NCBI GenBank assembly: GCA_028278405.1
Contig: JANQEK010000005.1
Coordinates: 55,699 to 119,698 of the forward strand
Origin: Nitrospinaceae bacterium
Lineage (GTDB): Bacteria > Nitrospinota > Nitrospinia > Nitrospinales > Nitrospinaceae
Length of the DNA: 64,000 nucleotides
Direction of reading: 5' to 3'
Below are positions 24,849 to 33,682 of the stretch, piece after piece; within the stretch, counting starts at the first letter, position 1; each line of letters starts with the position of its first letter. Position numbers and translations under genes: made by a program. The notes beneath the pieces were generated by a model, which did no database searches, was not told the DNA's origin, and worked only from the letters and a program-made list of their open reading frames with translations.

Positions 24849-26822
24849 CTATTCTACAAAATGATATCGGTCTCTGCCTTTTCGTTTGGCCTCGTACAAA
24901 GCTTCATCCGCTTTTTTAAGAAGCGCATTGAAATCGTCTCCATTGTCCGGATACAGCGATATACCGATACTGAATGATGATTTGATTTCCTTACCATCAA
25001 GAGTTAACGGTTCCCGGCCAAGTTCGATCAGTTTTTCAGCCAGGGTGACGGCATCCGTCCGATCCTCCAATTCAGGTAATACAAGGATAAATTCATCCCC
25101 TCCAAGGCGGGCCAGAGTATCTTCTTCTCGAATAGTGGCTTTAAGTTTTTGGCTCATTTCCCTGAGAAAAAGATCTCCCATTCCATGACCGTGATTATCG
25201 TTGACCAGCTTAAAGTCATCAAAATCCAGAAACATGACAGCCAAACGTCTTTTCACCCGCTGGGCATGGGCCAAAGCCAGAGTCATCCGGTCAATCAGCA
25301 GAAGGCGATTGGGCAACCCGGTTAAGGAATCATAATAGGCAATGTTTTTGATGGTGTCTTCCGCTCTTTGGCGTTCCAACTCGGATCCGGCTCGAGAAGC
25401 AAACACTCTCAGGATAGATATTGTTCTTTCTTTATCCAGCATGGGCCTGCGATCGAAGACCACGAGATGCCCCATCACATTCAAAGAAGAGTCAAAAAAA
25501 GGAACACCCGCATAACTTTCGGCGCCAATTTCCTTTAAAAAAACTTCATCGGGAAACGCTTTCTGGACTCCCTCGGAATAGAAACTGACCCGGCCGCTCA
25601 GAAGATCCTCATAAGGTGTGTGAGACGTTTCATACTGGTGATCATTGACAAATTGTTTCCAAAAAAGCCTTTTCGTCATCTCACCGTTCCACCCGGCTAT
25701 GATTTGGCATTTCGAGTCGTGTCCCTCAACCACCTCGCTGACCATGGCACAGCGAGCCGGCAAAGCGGAAGCCAAATGACGAACCAGCGATTGAAAGAAC
25801 TCCTTTCCGGTTTTTGCCGACGTTCCTTTAACGATAGCCCGAAAAGCCTGATCATCCCGATTTCTTTTTATTTCACCCCCGATACTGGCCGAGAAGGTTT
25901 TCAATATGGATTCTTCGTCCGCAGACCAGGCACGAGTTCTATAGCGGTTGGCAAATAATGCAAACCCCCAAAAGGAATAGTCAATCTTGAAAGGAGCAAA
26001 AACACAGGATTTGATTCCCTGCGATTGAAAAAACTCCGATGCTGAATCGGCAGGGCCCACAACATGGCTGATAGATTTCCCCATCCTGAGATTACTTACC
26101 CAGTCCTCCCATCCCAACTCTGAATAAGTCAAATCACATAAATCCTCGTCTAAATTCTTTTCATCACCGGCACACCAATAATATTTCAGGCTGAAGGAAC
26201 CCTCACCATTTTCCGGATGAGGATGGTCCTGAAAAATATAGACGCGATCCATGTTTCCGGCTTTTCCGGCAATTTCCAGAGCTTCCTTGATAGAGGATTG
26301 ATGATCATAAACGGTCAACAACCGTATTGCCGCTTCAGAGACTCCCTGCAAAAGGAGTCCCTGGGCTTTCAAGGATTCTTCTACTTGAATTCTTTGCTGC
26401 TCTTCCTTATGTAAGTTGATGGCATGCCGGACAGCTTTGGAGAGACTCTCTGATGTAAGTCCTGATTTGACCAGATAATCCGTGGCTCCCCCCTTCATGG
26501 CCTGAACAGCGACTTCCTGATCCCCCTGGCCGGTCAACATAATTACGGGAAGAGTGTATCCCCTTTCACGAATATCCTTTAGAATGTCCAATCCATTCCA
26601 CTCGCCCAGTCGATAGTCCAAGAAAAACAAATCGTATTTGGTTTCCGCAAGCTTGCTGATAATATCATCACGAGTAGCGGCAGAATCCACAATAACCTCG
26701 GCATATCGCCTGTAATAGTAGTCCCAATCCGTTCCCTCAAGGATCAACTCCTGGAAAATAAGCAAATCATCTTCATCATCTTCCGCAATTAAAATGCGAA
26801 TATTGTACTCGTTCGATCCCAT
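24849..26822 (-). CDS. Response-regulator diguanylate cyclase (REC-GAF-GAF-GGDEF)
   Basis: A 657-residue cytoplasmic signalling protein. The receiver domain (1-125) has the phosphoacceptor D69 (FLDYRLG), acidic E14/D15/D16, T97 and K119. Two GAF-like sensor domains follow (about 150-320 and 335-490), then a GGDEF domain with an intact active motif (GGDEF at 574-578) and an inhibitory RxxD site at 565-568, so it should make c-di-GMP with product inhibition. No EAL domain or cognate kinase is adjacent. A c-di-GMP target may be the GAF-GAF-GspE protein at the right edge; that is inference. Confidence 0.9.
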   Translation of the reverse strand: MGSNEYNIRILIAEDDEDDLLIFQELILEGTDWDYYYRRYAEVIVDSAATRDDIISKLAETKYDLFFLDYRLGEWNGLDILKDIRERGYTLPVIMLTGQGDQEVAVQAMKGGATDYLVKSGLTSESLSKAVRHAINLHKEEQQRIQVEESLKAQGLLLQGVSEAAIRLLTVYDHQSSIKEALEIAGKAGNMDRVYIFQDHPHPENGEGSFSLKYYWCAGDEKNLDEDLCDLTYSELGWEDWVSNLRMGKSISHVVGPADSASEFFQSQGIKSCVFAPFKIDYSFWGFALFANRYRTRAWSADEESILKTFSASIGGEIKRNRDDQAFRAIVKGTSAKTGKEFFQSLVRHLASALPARCAMVSEVVEGHDSKCQIIAGWNGEMTKRLFWKQFVNDHQYETSHTPYEDLLSGRVSFYSEGVQKAFPDEVFLKEIGAESYAGVPFFDSSLNVMGHLVVFDRRPMLDKERTISILRVFASRAGSELERQRAEDTIKNIAYYDSLTGLPNRLLLIDRMTLALAHAQRVKRRLAVMFLDFDDFKLVNDNHGHGMGDLFLREMSQKLKATIREEDTLARLGGDEFILVLPELEDRTDAVTLAEKLIELGREPLTLDGKEIKSSFSIGISLYPDNGDDFNALLKKADEALYEAKRKGRDRYHFVE

Positions 26823-26971
26823 GTGGCCAAAGATTTCCTAGCCTGAATTGGCTAACTAGAAATATTTCCTGATATATTTATGGTAAGGAAATCGGAGGCC
26901 TTCGTCAACTGCGGATTTTTCTATATATCCGATTTTAAAGGGATTACGAGGTCGCCAATCCGGGCAAAAAG

Positions 26972-27973
26972 TCACGGCATCCAGAGGTACATAAAATTGG
27001 GCCCGGGGGTTTCCGGCAGGAAATTCAGGTTTAGAAAATTAAAATTGATGGAAGGAGGTACCGGTGACGAGGAATAGATATTGCTCTTATACTGTCCGGC
27101 CCGATGATAAATAACGAGACGCATCTTCTCGAGTCCGAGATCGCTTTTGATGAAGTTTTCGGCTTCATCCATATAGGCAATCTGGTCAACCAACTTGGCA
27201 TCCAGAGCTTGCTGTGAGGTATAAATTCGTCCATCCGCCAGTTTTTTGATTTCATCTCTATTCAATTGCTTTCGATTATCTTCAATGGTGGAAACAAATC
27301 TCTGATGAAGAGTGTCGATGGTGTTTTGAAATATTAAACGCTCGTCCTTGGTCAAAGATCGAAACGGGGACAAAAAATCCTTGTGGGCTCCGGATTTGAC
27401 GACTTCGAAATCGACGCCCACTTTATCCATCAAACCGCTCAGATCCGCCTTAAGAGCGATGACTCCAATGCTTCCGGTCAACGAGGTGGGATGAACGATA
27501 ATCCGGTCGGCCGCCTGGGCGACATAATATCCTCCCGAAGCCGCAAGATCCATCACCATCGCATAAACTTTTACATTTTTTCTTTCCTTGAAGGCTTTAA
27601 TTTCATGATAAATAATATCGCTGGAAGTCACGGTGCCACCCGGGGTATTGATTCTAAGAATCAAGGCTCTGACATCATCATCACTCTCCGCTTTTTTCAG
27701 GGTTTCCCTGACCTGGTCGACCAATCCTACATTCGTTTCCACTCCCAAGGGGGAAACCTGTTTCTTATTTGAAATCATTCCCTTGATATCAACCAGCAAC
27801 ACCTTGTCTTCGCCTTTTCCGGAAACCGTTTTTTCCTTCAAAGGACCCAAGCTGGGAGTCACATTAATTTTAAACAACGTACATCCGCTGAAAACCAACA
27901 ACGAGAGTATTAATAACAGGAGACGAGACTTGCAACCCTGGCTGATGGATTTACAACAACAGGTCCAGTTCAT
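26972..27973 (-). CDS. sppA: Signal peptide peptidase A (short, lipoprotein-anchored)
   Basis: Ser-Lys protease that degrades signal peptides in or near the inner membrane. From the ATG at 27973 (GAGGAG inside the end of the previous gene) the protein has 333 residues, the short single-domain form. Cysteine-rich N-terminus, hydrophobic segment and a lipobox (VFSGC, Cys31) suggest lipid anchoring. Catalytic Ser146 (LAASGGYY) and Lys198 (GAHKD) are 52 residues apart, as in the Bacillus enzyme. Translationally coupled to the unknown gene upstream (stop, 1 nt, ATG). Confidence 0.88.
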   Translation of the reverse strand: MNWTCCCKSISQGCKSRLLLLILSLLVFSGCTLFKINVTPSLGPLKEKTVSGKGEDKVLLVDIKGMISNKKQVSPLGVETNVGLVDQVRETLKKAESDDDVRALILRINTPGGTVTSSDIIYHEIKAFKERKNVKVYAMVMDLAASGGYYVAQAADRIIVHPTSLTGSIGVIALKADLSGLMDKVGVDFEVVKSGAHKDFLSPFRSLTKDERLIFQNTIDTLHQRFVSTIEDNRKQLNRDEIKKLADGRIYTSQQALDAKLVDQIAYMDEAENFIKSDLGLEKMRLVIYHRAGQYKSNIYSSSPVPPSINFNFLNLNFLPETPGPNFMYLWMP

Positions 27974-27974
27974 T

Positions 27975-28892
27975 TTAATTCTCCTCGTTACACATGAATT
28001 CATAGAGAGGCTCGAAGTTTGGAATCGCTATCGCCCATCGCCCGTCCTGACCTTCCAGAACTTCAAAAAAGTTGCTCCATGATTTTTTAACAACTTCCTG
28101 ATTCCTTTTATCTGCAGGAAGCGCCAGTTGCTCCAAAAAAGGCTGCGTGTTTAAAACAATTTCGCGGACGGTCATCGTATCCCGAGCGACTTCCATTTTT
28201 AATTTTTTTCGGGCTTCCATCGTTGCTACATCATTAATCCGGTTCTTCTGGATATCCTGAAAAAGAAGCCGGAATCCCTGCTGAAGGTTTTCCAATGTAT
28301 CGGAGAGATTGGAATCGCCGTTGATTTTGGCCAGCAATGCATTGATGCTTTGCAAAGGGGAAATAATGTTGATCTCGTGAAGTGTGACCTCATTAACATC
28401 GTAAATTTTCACAAGATCCTGAACCCCCAGTCTCTCTCCCTGCCCTGTCTCTGCGTTGACCGATTCCAAACAATTTTGAACTTGTTTCTCCAGATTTTCC
28501 GAAAATATCTTTCGAGTCTCCTCCACTTTCTTGTCAAAGGTATCTCCATGTCCCAGCTTAACAAATTCAGGCTGACATTCATCTGTTAATTTCTGAAATA
28601 AGACCTCTGCTTCCGAATTAATCATGGTTTTCAGGCGAACAATCCGCTCATCGGTTAAAGGACTTACAAATTTGATGCGTACTTCCTTCTCAACCCGCAA
28701 AAGGTCCTTGGGCATGCTTCGGAATACCTTGCCGTAGCTGTCAAATATGCGCTGCCAGTGCTCAATGGTATGTTTCTTGTTGCTTTTAGTAAACTTGATC
28801 GTGGTCCGTTTGGTACGCACCGAATTCTCCTGAATCAGAGAAACCAACTTGTCCCGGATCAGGGTATTAATTTTGTCATCCAGATTATCCAT
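27975..28892 (-). CDS. Unknown helical protein coupled to sppA
   Basis: A 305-residue soluble, almost entirely helical, Lys/Glu-rich protein with no recognised domain, signal or cysteine motif; coiled-coil propensity is high between about 60 and 150. The ATG at 28892 is preferred to a TTG 9 nt earlier, though no clear ribosome-binding site precedes either. It carries the sppA ribosome-binding site in its last codons, so the two are made together. Confidence 0.6.
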   Translation of the reverse strand: MDNLDDKINTLIRDKLVSLIQENSVRTKRTTIKFTKSNKKHTIEHWQRIFDSYGKVFRSMPKDLLRVEKEVRIKFVSPLTDERIVRLKTMINSEAEVLFQKLTDECQPEFVKLGHGDTFDKKVEETRKIFSENLEKQVQNCLESVNAETGQGERLGVQDLVKIYDVNEVTLHEINIISPLQSINALLAKINGDSNLSDTLENLQQGFRLLFQDIQKNRINDVATMEARKKLKMEVARDTMTVREIVLNTQPFLEQLALPADKRNQEVVKKSWSNFFEVLEGQDGRWAIAIPNFEPLYEFMCNEEN

Positions 28893-28911
28893 AGCCAGCA
28901 AAAGGTAAGGT

Positions 28912-29721
28912 TTATTCTTTGGGATTATGAGACTTGGCGCATCGGCAACCGATGCCGTAAAACTCCTGCCCGTCGTTCAAACCGTAGCGGTGCGAAACCC
29001 GCATATAATCGGGCAGGCTGTTCCAGGCCCCTCCACGAATCACATGGTATTTTCCCTTTGAGGGACCTTTAGGATTCTTCAAGGGACTCCTTCGATAATA
29101 GTGCGTATCATACCAATCTAAAACCCATTCAGCAATATTTCCCGACATCTCGTAGACTCCCTCGGGAGTCTTGCCAGCCTCCAAAGAACCTACTTCACGG
29201 AGGATATCACCTTTGGCAATAAAACAACAACGATTGAAGTGAGCGCGGGTTTGATCGGGCAACTCTTCTCCCCAGGGATATGTCCGGTGATTTATTCCGC
29301 CCGCAGCACGTTCCCACTCTGCCTCGGTGAGAAGGCGCTTGCCACGCCACAGACAGTAATTCCGACAGCGTTTCCAAGTGAGCCCGATCACCGGTTTGCG
29401 TTCCATCCCCGGCCGCACCTTCCGGCCATGCCATCCAGTAATCGTGGGATGCTGTTTGGGGTTATGCTTCAAGTACTCTTCAAAATCTGCTCCTGTGACC
29501 TCATAGCGGTCAATCCAGTAGGCGTCCAGATAAACGGTATGCTGGGGATATTCATCTTTTCGCCCAGTCCCTTCAGGGCTTCCCATCAAAAACTCTCCCG
29601 CGGGAATCAATACCATATCCTTCGGCGCCTGAGCCGGGGATGAATCGGCAAACGCCGTCGCAATCCCTGGCAAGAACCCAACAAACAAAACAAAAAACCA
29701 TCTGAATCGAACCGATTTCAC
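28912..29721 (-). CDS. Secreted SUMF1/FGE-sulfatase-domain protein
   Basis: From a GTG at 29721 (GGGGTGG upstream) the protein has 269 residues: a signal peptide ending AFA (about 26), then a single FGE-like domain with MVLIPAGEFLMGSPEG, DRYEVTGADFEEYL, RLLTEAEWERAAGG, EMSGNIAEWVLDWY, VIRGGAWNS and the terminal GIGCRCAK. It resembles the lipoprotein at 7486 but lacks the lipobox. The upstream TTG extension is rejected because it adds residues before the signal peptide. Confidence 0.8.
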   Translation of the reverse strand: MKSVRFRWFFVLFVGFLPGIATAFADSSPAQAPKDMVLIPAGEFLMGSPEGTGRKDEYPQHTVYLDAYWIDRYEVTGADFEEYLKHNPKQHPTITGWHGRKVRPGMERKPVIGLTWKRCRNYCLWRGKRLLTEAEWERAAGGINHRTYPWGEELPDQTRAHFNRCCFIAKGDILREVGSLEAGKTPEGVYEMSGNIAEWVLDWYDTHYYRRSPLKNPKGPSKGKYHVIRGGAWNSLPDYMRVSHRYGLNDGQEFYGIGCRCAKSHNPKE

Positions 29722-29758
29722 AAAACCACCCCATATAAAAAGAGGACATAATAAGTTA

Positions 29759-29787
29759 TTGAGCCAGCCTGTCAAAGTCTTTATTAT
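29759..29787 (+). promoter_or_regulatory. Promoter of the TRAP transporter genes
   Basis: TTGAGC (29759-29764) and TATTAT (29782-29787) separated by 17 nt, in the divergent gap to the SUMF1-type gene. Leader to the dctQ ATG is about 65 nt. Confidence 0.5.
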
Positions 29788-29860
29788 ATCTCATCAGTCC
29801 CTGCGAAACCGGGGTGAACCGGTTTCGCACACGCTAAACTTCTCACTCCTTATTTTAACC

Positions 29861-30349
29861 ATGCGCGCAATCAAACAATTGGATGAATGGCTGGCCAAAG
29901 CCGAATCGGGATTTCTGGTATTCCTTCTTTTTTTGATGGTTTTTCTTGCATTCGGTCAGGTGATTCTACGAAATTTTCTGAATAGCGGCCTTTTGTGGAC
30001 TGACATTTTTCTACGCCAACTGGTCCTCTGGGTGGGTTTTTTGGGAGCCTCTCTGGCGGTCCGGGAGCGTCGCCATATTTCCATCGATGTATTACCTCAA
30101 TTCATATCTGACACATACAAGCCTTTTGTTGAGATTCTGGTGAATTTATCAGCCGGAATGATTACCGTATTCCTTGCCGTGGCGTCGTGGAAATTTGTTC
30201 AACTGGAAATGGAGTTTCCTACAATTCTCTTCCTTGATTTACCGGCCTGGATTTTTCAAACCATTCTACCGATCAGCTTTGCTGTGATTTCCCTGCGCTA
30301 TTTTTTGCACGTATGTGACGGTTCGATCAAACTCTGGCAAAAGAAATGA
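29861..30349 (+). CDS. TRAP transporter small membrane subunit (DctQ family)
   Basis: A 162-residue, four-helix membrane protein of a sodium-coupled tripartite (TRAP) uptake system for organic acids or related solutes. The DctQ signature GFLGASLAVRERRHISIDVL is clear. The ATG at 29861 was chosen because the region upstream contains the promoter. Its stop overlaps the start of the large subunit (ATGA). Confidence 0.9.
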   Translation: MRAIKQLDEWLAKAESGFLVFLLFLMVFLAFGQVILRNFLNSGLLWTDIFLRQLVLWVGFLGASLAVRERRHISIDVLPQFISDTYKPFVEILVNLSAGMITVFLAVASWKFVQLEMEFPTILFLDLPAWIFQTILPISFAVISLRYFLHVCDGSIKLWQKK

Positions 30350-31620
30350 CTCTACTCATCGTGGTCGGAATCATACTCCTGGCTTTAATGGGAGTCCCGC
30401 TGTTTGCCATTATCGGCCTCGCGGGCTTGGTGGCTTACCATTATGCCGACCTCGATTCCGCCGGAATCTTCATCGAATTGTACCGGGTTGCCAGCTCTCC
30501 GACCCTGATCGCCATCCCGCTGTTCACCCTGGCGGGGTTTATTATGGCCGAAAGTAAAACTCCACAACGATTGTCACGTCTGTCCCAGTGCTATCTGGGT
30601 GGAATACCCGGCGGCGTGCCTGTGGCTGTCATGGTGGCTTGCGCTTTTTTTACGGCGTTTACAGGGGCATCGGGGGTCACCATCATCGCCCTGGGCGGTC
30701 TTTTTTATCCACTACTGCTCAAGGAAAAATACTCCAAGGATTTTTCCCTGGGCTTGATGACTTCATCGGGAAGCCTCGGGCTTCTGTTCCCACCCTCGCT
30801 CCCGCTGATTCTTTACGGTCTGGTGGCCCAGGTGAGCATCAACGAACTGTTTCTCGCCGGAATCGTTCCAGGCCTATTGATGATCGGAATACTCGGCCTG
30901 TACAGCATGTGGATGAACGTGAAGTTCAATATCTCCCGAGTTTCATTCGATATCAAGAAGGCGCGTTCCGCCCTGCGGGAAGCCGTATGGGAGGTACCTC
31001 TGCCTTTCATTATTGTTCTGGGAATCTATTTCGGAGTGTTCACAGTGACGGAAGCGGCGGCCGTAACTGTGGTTTACGTCCTCTTTATCGAAGCCTTGAT
31101 TTACAAAGACATCCACCCTGTGCGTGACCTCCCCAAACTGATGACCCGAAGTATGGTGCTGGTCGGGACCATTCTGATTATTCTCGGAACTGCAATGGGG
31201 TTTACCAGTTACCTGGTGGATGAGCAGGTTCCCATGCAGGTTTTGAATTTTATGAAACAGTATATCGACGACCAGTTGACTTTTCTCATCGTGCTCAACG
31301 TCTTACTGCTTATCGTCGGTTGTATGATGGATATTTTTTCGGCACTGATTGTCGTGGTCCCCTTAATCGTTCCCATTGCCAAGAGTTTTGATGTCAATAT
31401 GGTGCATCTGGGCATCATTTTCCTGACCAATCTGGAGATCGGTTATTCCACGCCGCCGGTGGGCATTAACCTGTTTATCGCGAGTTCCCGTTTTTCGGAA
31501 CCCGTACTTCGCCTCTACCGGGCAGCCCTGCCTTTTCTGGGATTGCGCCTGGCGGGTCTTTTGATCATCACCTATTTCCCTACCCTAAGCCTGTATCTCG
31601 TCAACCTCTTTCAACGATAG
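30346..31620 (+). CDS. TRAP transporter large membrane subunit (DctM family)
   Basis: A 424-residue polytopic protein with about 12 membrane helices, the transport channel of the TRAP system. The DctM features IPLFTLAGFIMAES, AFFTAFTGASGVTIIALGG, GSLGLLFPPSLPLILYG and TPPVGINLFIASS (Na+/substrate loops) are visible. No periplasmic binding protein (DctP/TAXI) is adjacent, so substrate cannot be guessed. Confidence 0.92.
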   Translation: MTLLIVVGIILLALMGVPLFAIIGLAGLVAYHYADLDSAGIFIELYRVASSPTLIAIPLFTLAGFIMAESKTPQRLSRLSQCYLGGIPGGVPVAVMVACAFFTAFTGASGVTIIALGGLFYPLLLKEKYSKDFSLGLMTSSGSLGLLFPPSLPLILYGLVAQVSINELFLAGIVPGLLMIGILGLYSMWMNVKFNISRVSFDIKKARSALREAVWEVPLPFIIVLGIYFGVFTVTEAAAVTVVYVLFIEALIYKDIHPVRDLPKLMTRSMVLVGTILIILGTAMGFTSYLVDEQVPMQVLNFMKQYIDDQLTFLIVLNVLLLIVGCMMDIFSALIVVVPLIVPIAKSFDVNMVHLGIIFLTNLEIGYSTPPVGINLFIASSRFSEPVLRLYRAALPFLGLRLAGLLIITYFPTLSLYLVNLFQR

Positions 31621-31693
31621 GTGAGGAATATGCTAATATTAATTTTTTTCCAGTCCGTAGGCTGGCACAACCCGAAAACCTGGAGGTTTCCCA

Positions 31694-32239
31694 ATGCTGA
31701 CTGCACCCAATCAACCCTTTGACATCGGCCCGGTTTACTATACGGTGGAAAACGGCCCCTGGGGCCTGATGGGCCTGGCCGCCTCGAAAAAGGGGTTGGT
31801 TCATATCCAATCGGTAACACCCAGTGAAAAAGATTACGTGAATTTTCTGAAGCGATGTTTCGTTGACGTCCCTCAAAAAGATCCGAAACGCTTGAAACCG
31901 GCTACCGGTCAGCTTCGCCTGTATCTGAAAGGCAAACTCCGGAAATTTGATGTCCCCATAGATTTCATTTCCGGAACCGCTTTCCAGAAACAGGTATGGA
32001 AAAAGCTGGCCTCCATCCCCTACGGGGAAACCCGAAGCTATGCCTGGCTGGCGCGTTCGGTGAAACGTCCCAACGCCCACAGAGCAGTCGGTAACGCTAA
32101 TGGAAAAAATCCACTTTCCATCCTTCTGCCCTGTCATCGGGTCATCCAAAGCAATGGAAGTCTGGGAGGGTATTCGGGAGGCCTGCATATTAAAAAATAC
32201 CTACTCGAACTTGAGAAGACCGGCCGTGCCTCTTTATAG
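31694..32239 (+). CDS. ogt: Methylated-DNA--protein-cysteine methyltransferase
   Basis: Suicide repair enzyme removing O6-alkyl groups from guanine. The 181-residue protein has the DNA-binding helix GETRSYAWLA, the arginine finger area RPNAHRAVGNANG and the acceptor C147 in PCHRV, followed by GSLGGYSGG. GGAGG precedes the ATG. Its 3' end overlaps recO by 14 nt, making a small DNA-repair operon. Confidence 0.95.
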   Translation: MLTAPNQPFDIGPVYYTVENGPWGLMGLAASKKGLVHIQSVTPSEKDYVNFLKRCFVDVPQKDPKRLKPATGQLRLYLKGKLRKFDVPIDFISGTAFQKQVWKKLASIPYGETRSYAWLARSVKRPNAHRAVGNANGKNPLSILLPCHRVIQSNGSLGGYSGGLHIKKYLLELEKTGRASL

Positions 32240-32990
32240 AACCCAGGCAATCGTCTTGAAGTCGATGAAGCTTTCGGAAAAGGATAAGCTGGTGACTTTC
32301 CTGACCGAAACCCACGGCAAGGTAAAATGCGTGGCTAAGGCGGCGCGAAGACTGAAAAGCCGGTTCGGTGCTTCTCTCGAGCCCATGTCGCATGTTTCAC
32401 TGATATATTTCGGCAAGGAGCATCAGGAACTCTACCGTCTTAATCAATGTGATATTATCCAGTCGTTTCAGGAAATCAAAGAAAATCCCGATTCCTTTTA
32501 CACAGCAGTTTATTTTCTGGATTTGGCGGGTCATCTCATCGCCGAAGCCCATCCGGAACCGGGCATTTTTCATCTTCTGGTGAAATCGTTGCGTGAAGCC
32601 TGCAAAGCCGAGAATATGGAAACTTTGTGCCGACTGTTCGAGCTCCGGATTATGGCTCATGCCGGATACACTCCACGGCTTCAGAAATGCATCGTCTGTC
32701 ACAAGGAACCGCAATCCCTATGGGTCGGGTTCAGTTACAACCAACATGGCATTGTCTGTGAAACCTGTTTTAATAAAGAACCCGTGGAAACCCGGATGAA
32801 ATCAGGGACTGTCAATTACTTGAAAAAACTATTGTCTCTTGATTTGAACCACGTCCGGAGATTAAAGGTGCCTAAAGAGGTCGAAGGTGAAATTGAATCG
32901 ATCACTCATCGCCTGGTTCTGGCCCGGCTGGGAAGAGAGCTCAAATCTTATCCCTTCATCCAACAGATGGCGGAAATGACTCGAAACTAA
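32226..32990 (+). CDS. recO: DNA repair protein RecO
   Basis: Recombination mediator loading RecA onto SSB-coated DNA with RecF/RecR. Starting at GTG 32226, overlapping the end of ogt, the protein has 254 residues. The N-terminal OB fold begins LYRTQAIVLKSMKLSEKDKLV, and a four-cysteine zinc site CIVC...CETC lies near residues 157-178. A longer in-frame ATG start inside ogt would add 42 non-family residues. Confidence 0.93.
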   Translation: MPLYRTQAIVLKSMKLSEKDKLVTFLTETHGKVKCVAKAARRLKSRFGASLEPMSHVSLIYFGKEHQELYRLNQCDIIQSFQEIKENPDSFYTAVYFLDLAGHLIAEAHPEPGIFHLLVKSLREACKAENMETLCRLFELRIMAHAGYTPRLQKCIVCHKEPQSLWVGFSYNQHGIVCETCFNKEPVETRMKSGTVNYLKKLLSLDLNHVRRLKVPKEVEGEIESITHRLVLARLGRELKSYPFIQQMAEMTRN

Positions 32991-33004
32991 CAGGAAAGAG
33001 AATC

Positions 33005-33391
33005 ATGACTCGAAAAGGCATTCATACTGAAAAAGCTCCGGCAGCCATTGGCCCTTATCAGCAGGGTATCCGGTTGGGTGACTGGGTGTTCACTTCCGGA
33101 CAGATCGCACTGGATCCCGCCACCGGGAATTTCATGGCGGGGGATATTGAGCAGGAAACGGAATTGACTCTGAAAAATATAGAAGCCATTCTCCAAGCCG
33201 AAGGGCTTTCGATGGAACATGTCGTCAAAGCTACAGTTTACCTTTCAGACATGGACAATTTTGCACGGATGAATCAAGTCTACGAGAAGTGTTTTGCAAC
33301 CGGCAAACCTGCCCGGGCGTGCGTCCAAGTTGCAGCCCTCCCAAAAGGTGCCAAGGTGGAAATCGATGTTATCGCAGCCGCCAACGGCTGA
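33005..33391 (+). CDS. ridA: RidA-family 2-iminobutanoate/2-iminopropanoate deaminase
   Basis: Hydrolyses reactive enamine/imine intermediates released by PLP enzymes. The 128-residue protein has the family start KGIHTEKAPAAIGPYQQ, SGQIALDP, and RACVQVAALPKGAKVEID with the substrate-binding arginine. GGAAAGAG precedes the ATG. A small cytochrome c gene follows after 17 nt. Confidence 0.95.
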   Translation: MTRKGIHTEKAPAAIGPYQQGIRLGDWVFTSGQIALDPATGNFMAGDIEQETELTLKNIEAILQAEGLSMEHVVKATVYLSDMDNFARMNQVYEKCFATGKPARACVQVAALPKGAKVEIDVIAAANG

Positions 33392-33408
33392 CGGCAAGGC
33401 ACAACTCA

Positions 33409-33666
33409 ATGGCAAAAAAGAAAAGAAAAAGTCGCGCCGGTGAAATAAACTTCTATAAAGCCATGGCGGTGCTGGGATTCATTTTAGCGGGTGTCCTGGC
33501 CTATATGTTCCTGGGATCAGCCCCAAAGCTGAGCCAGCACGATTTCCACGTTCCCACAGACACAGCCGAAAAATGCCTGACCTGCCATATGGCGCAGGAC
33601 AGGAATACTCCCATCATGCCGCATCGTCCAATGGACGATTGCACCTTCTGCCACAAACCGCAATAA
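33409..33666 (+). CDS. Small membrane-anchored dihaem c-type cytochrome
   Basis: An 85-residue protein: a basic N-terminus, one membrane helix (about 17-36), then two haem c sites, C56-x2-C59-H60 and C78-x2-C81-H82, only 18 residues apart. It resembles the soluble ends of NapC/NrfH-type or cytochrome-c3-like modules but is far shorter. Probably exported and anchored by its helix, and a mini electron carrier. The nearby tetrahaem protein (35168-35992) is a possible partner. Confidence 0.75.
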   Translation: MAKKKRKSRAGEINFYKAMAVLGFILAGVLAYMFLGSAPKLSQHDFHVPTDTAEKCLTCHMAQDRNTPIMPHRPMDDCTFCHKPQ

Positions 33667-33682
33667 ATATTTTGGAAAGATT

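Noticed and set aside
32100..32225. N-terminal extension of recO from an ATG inside ogt
   Set aside because: It adds 42 residues not found in the family; the GTG at 32226 gives the expected length.
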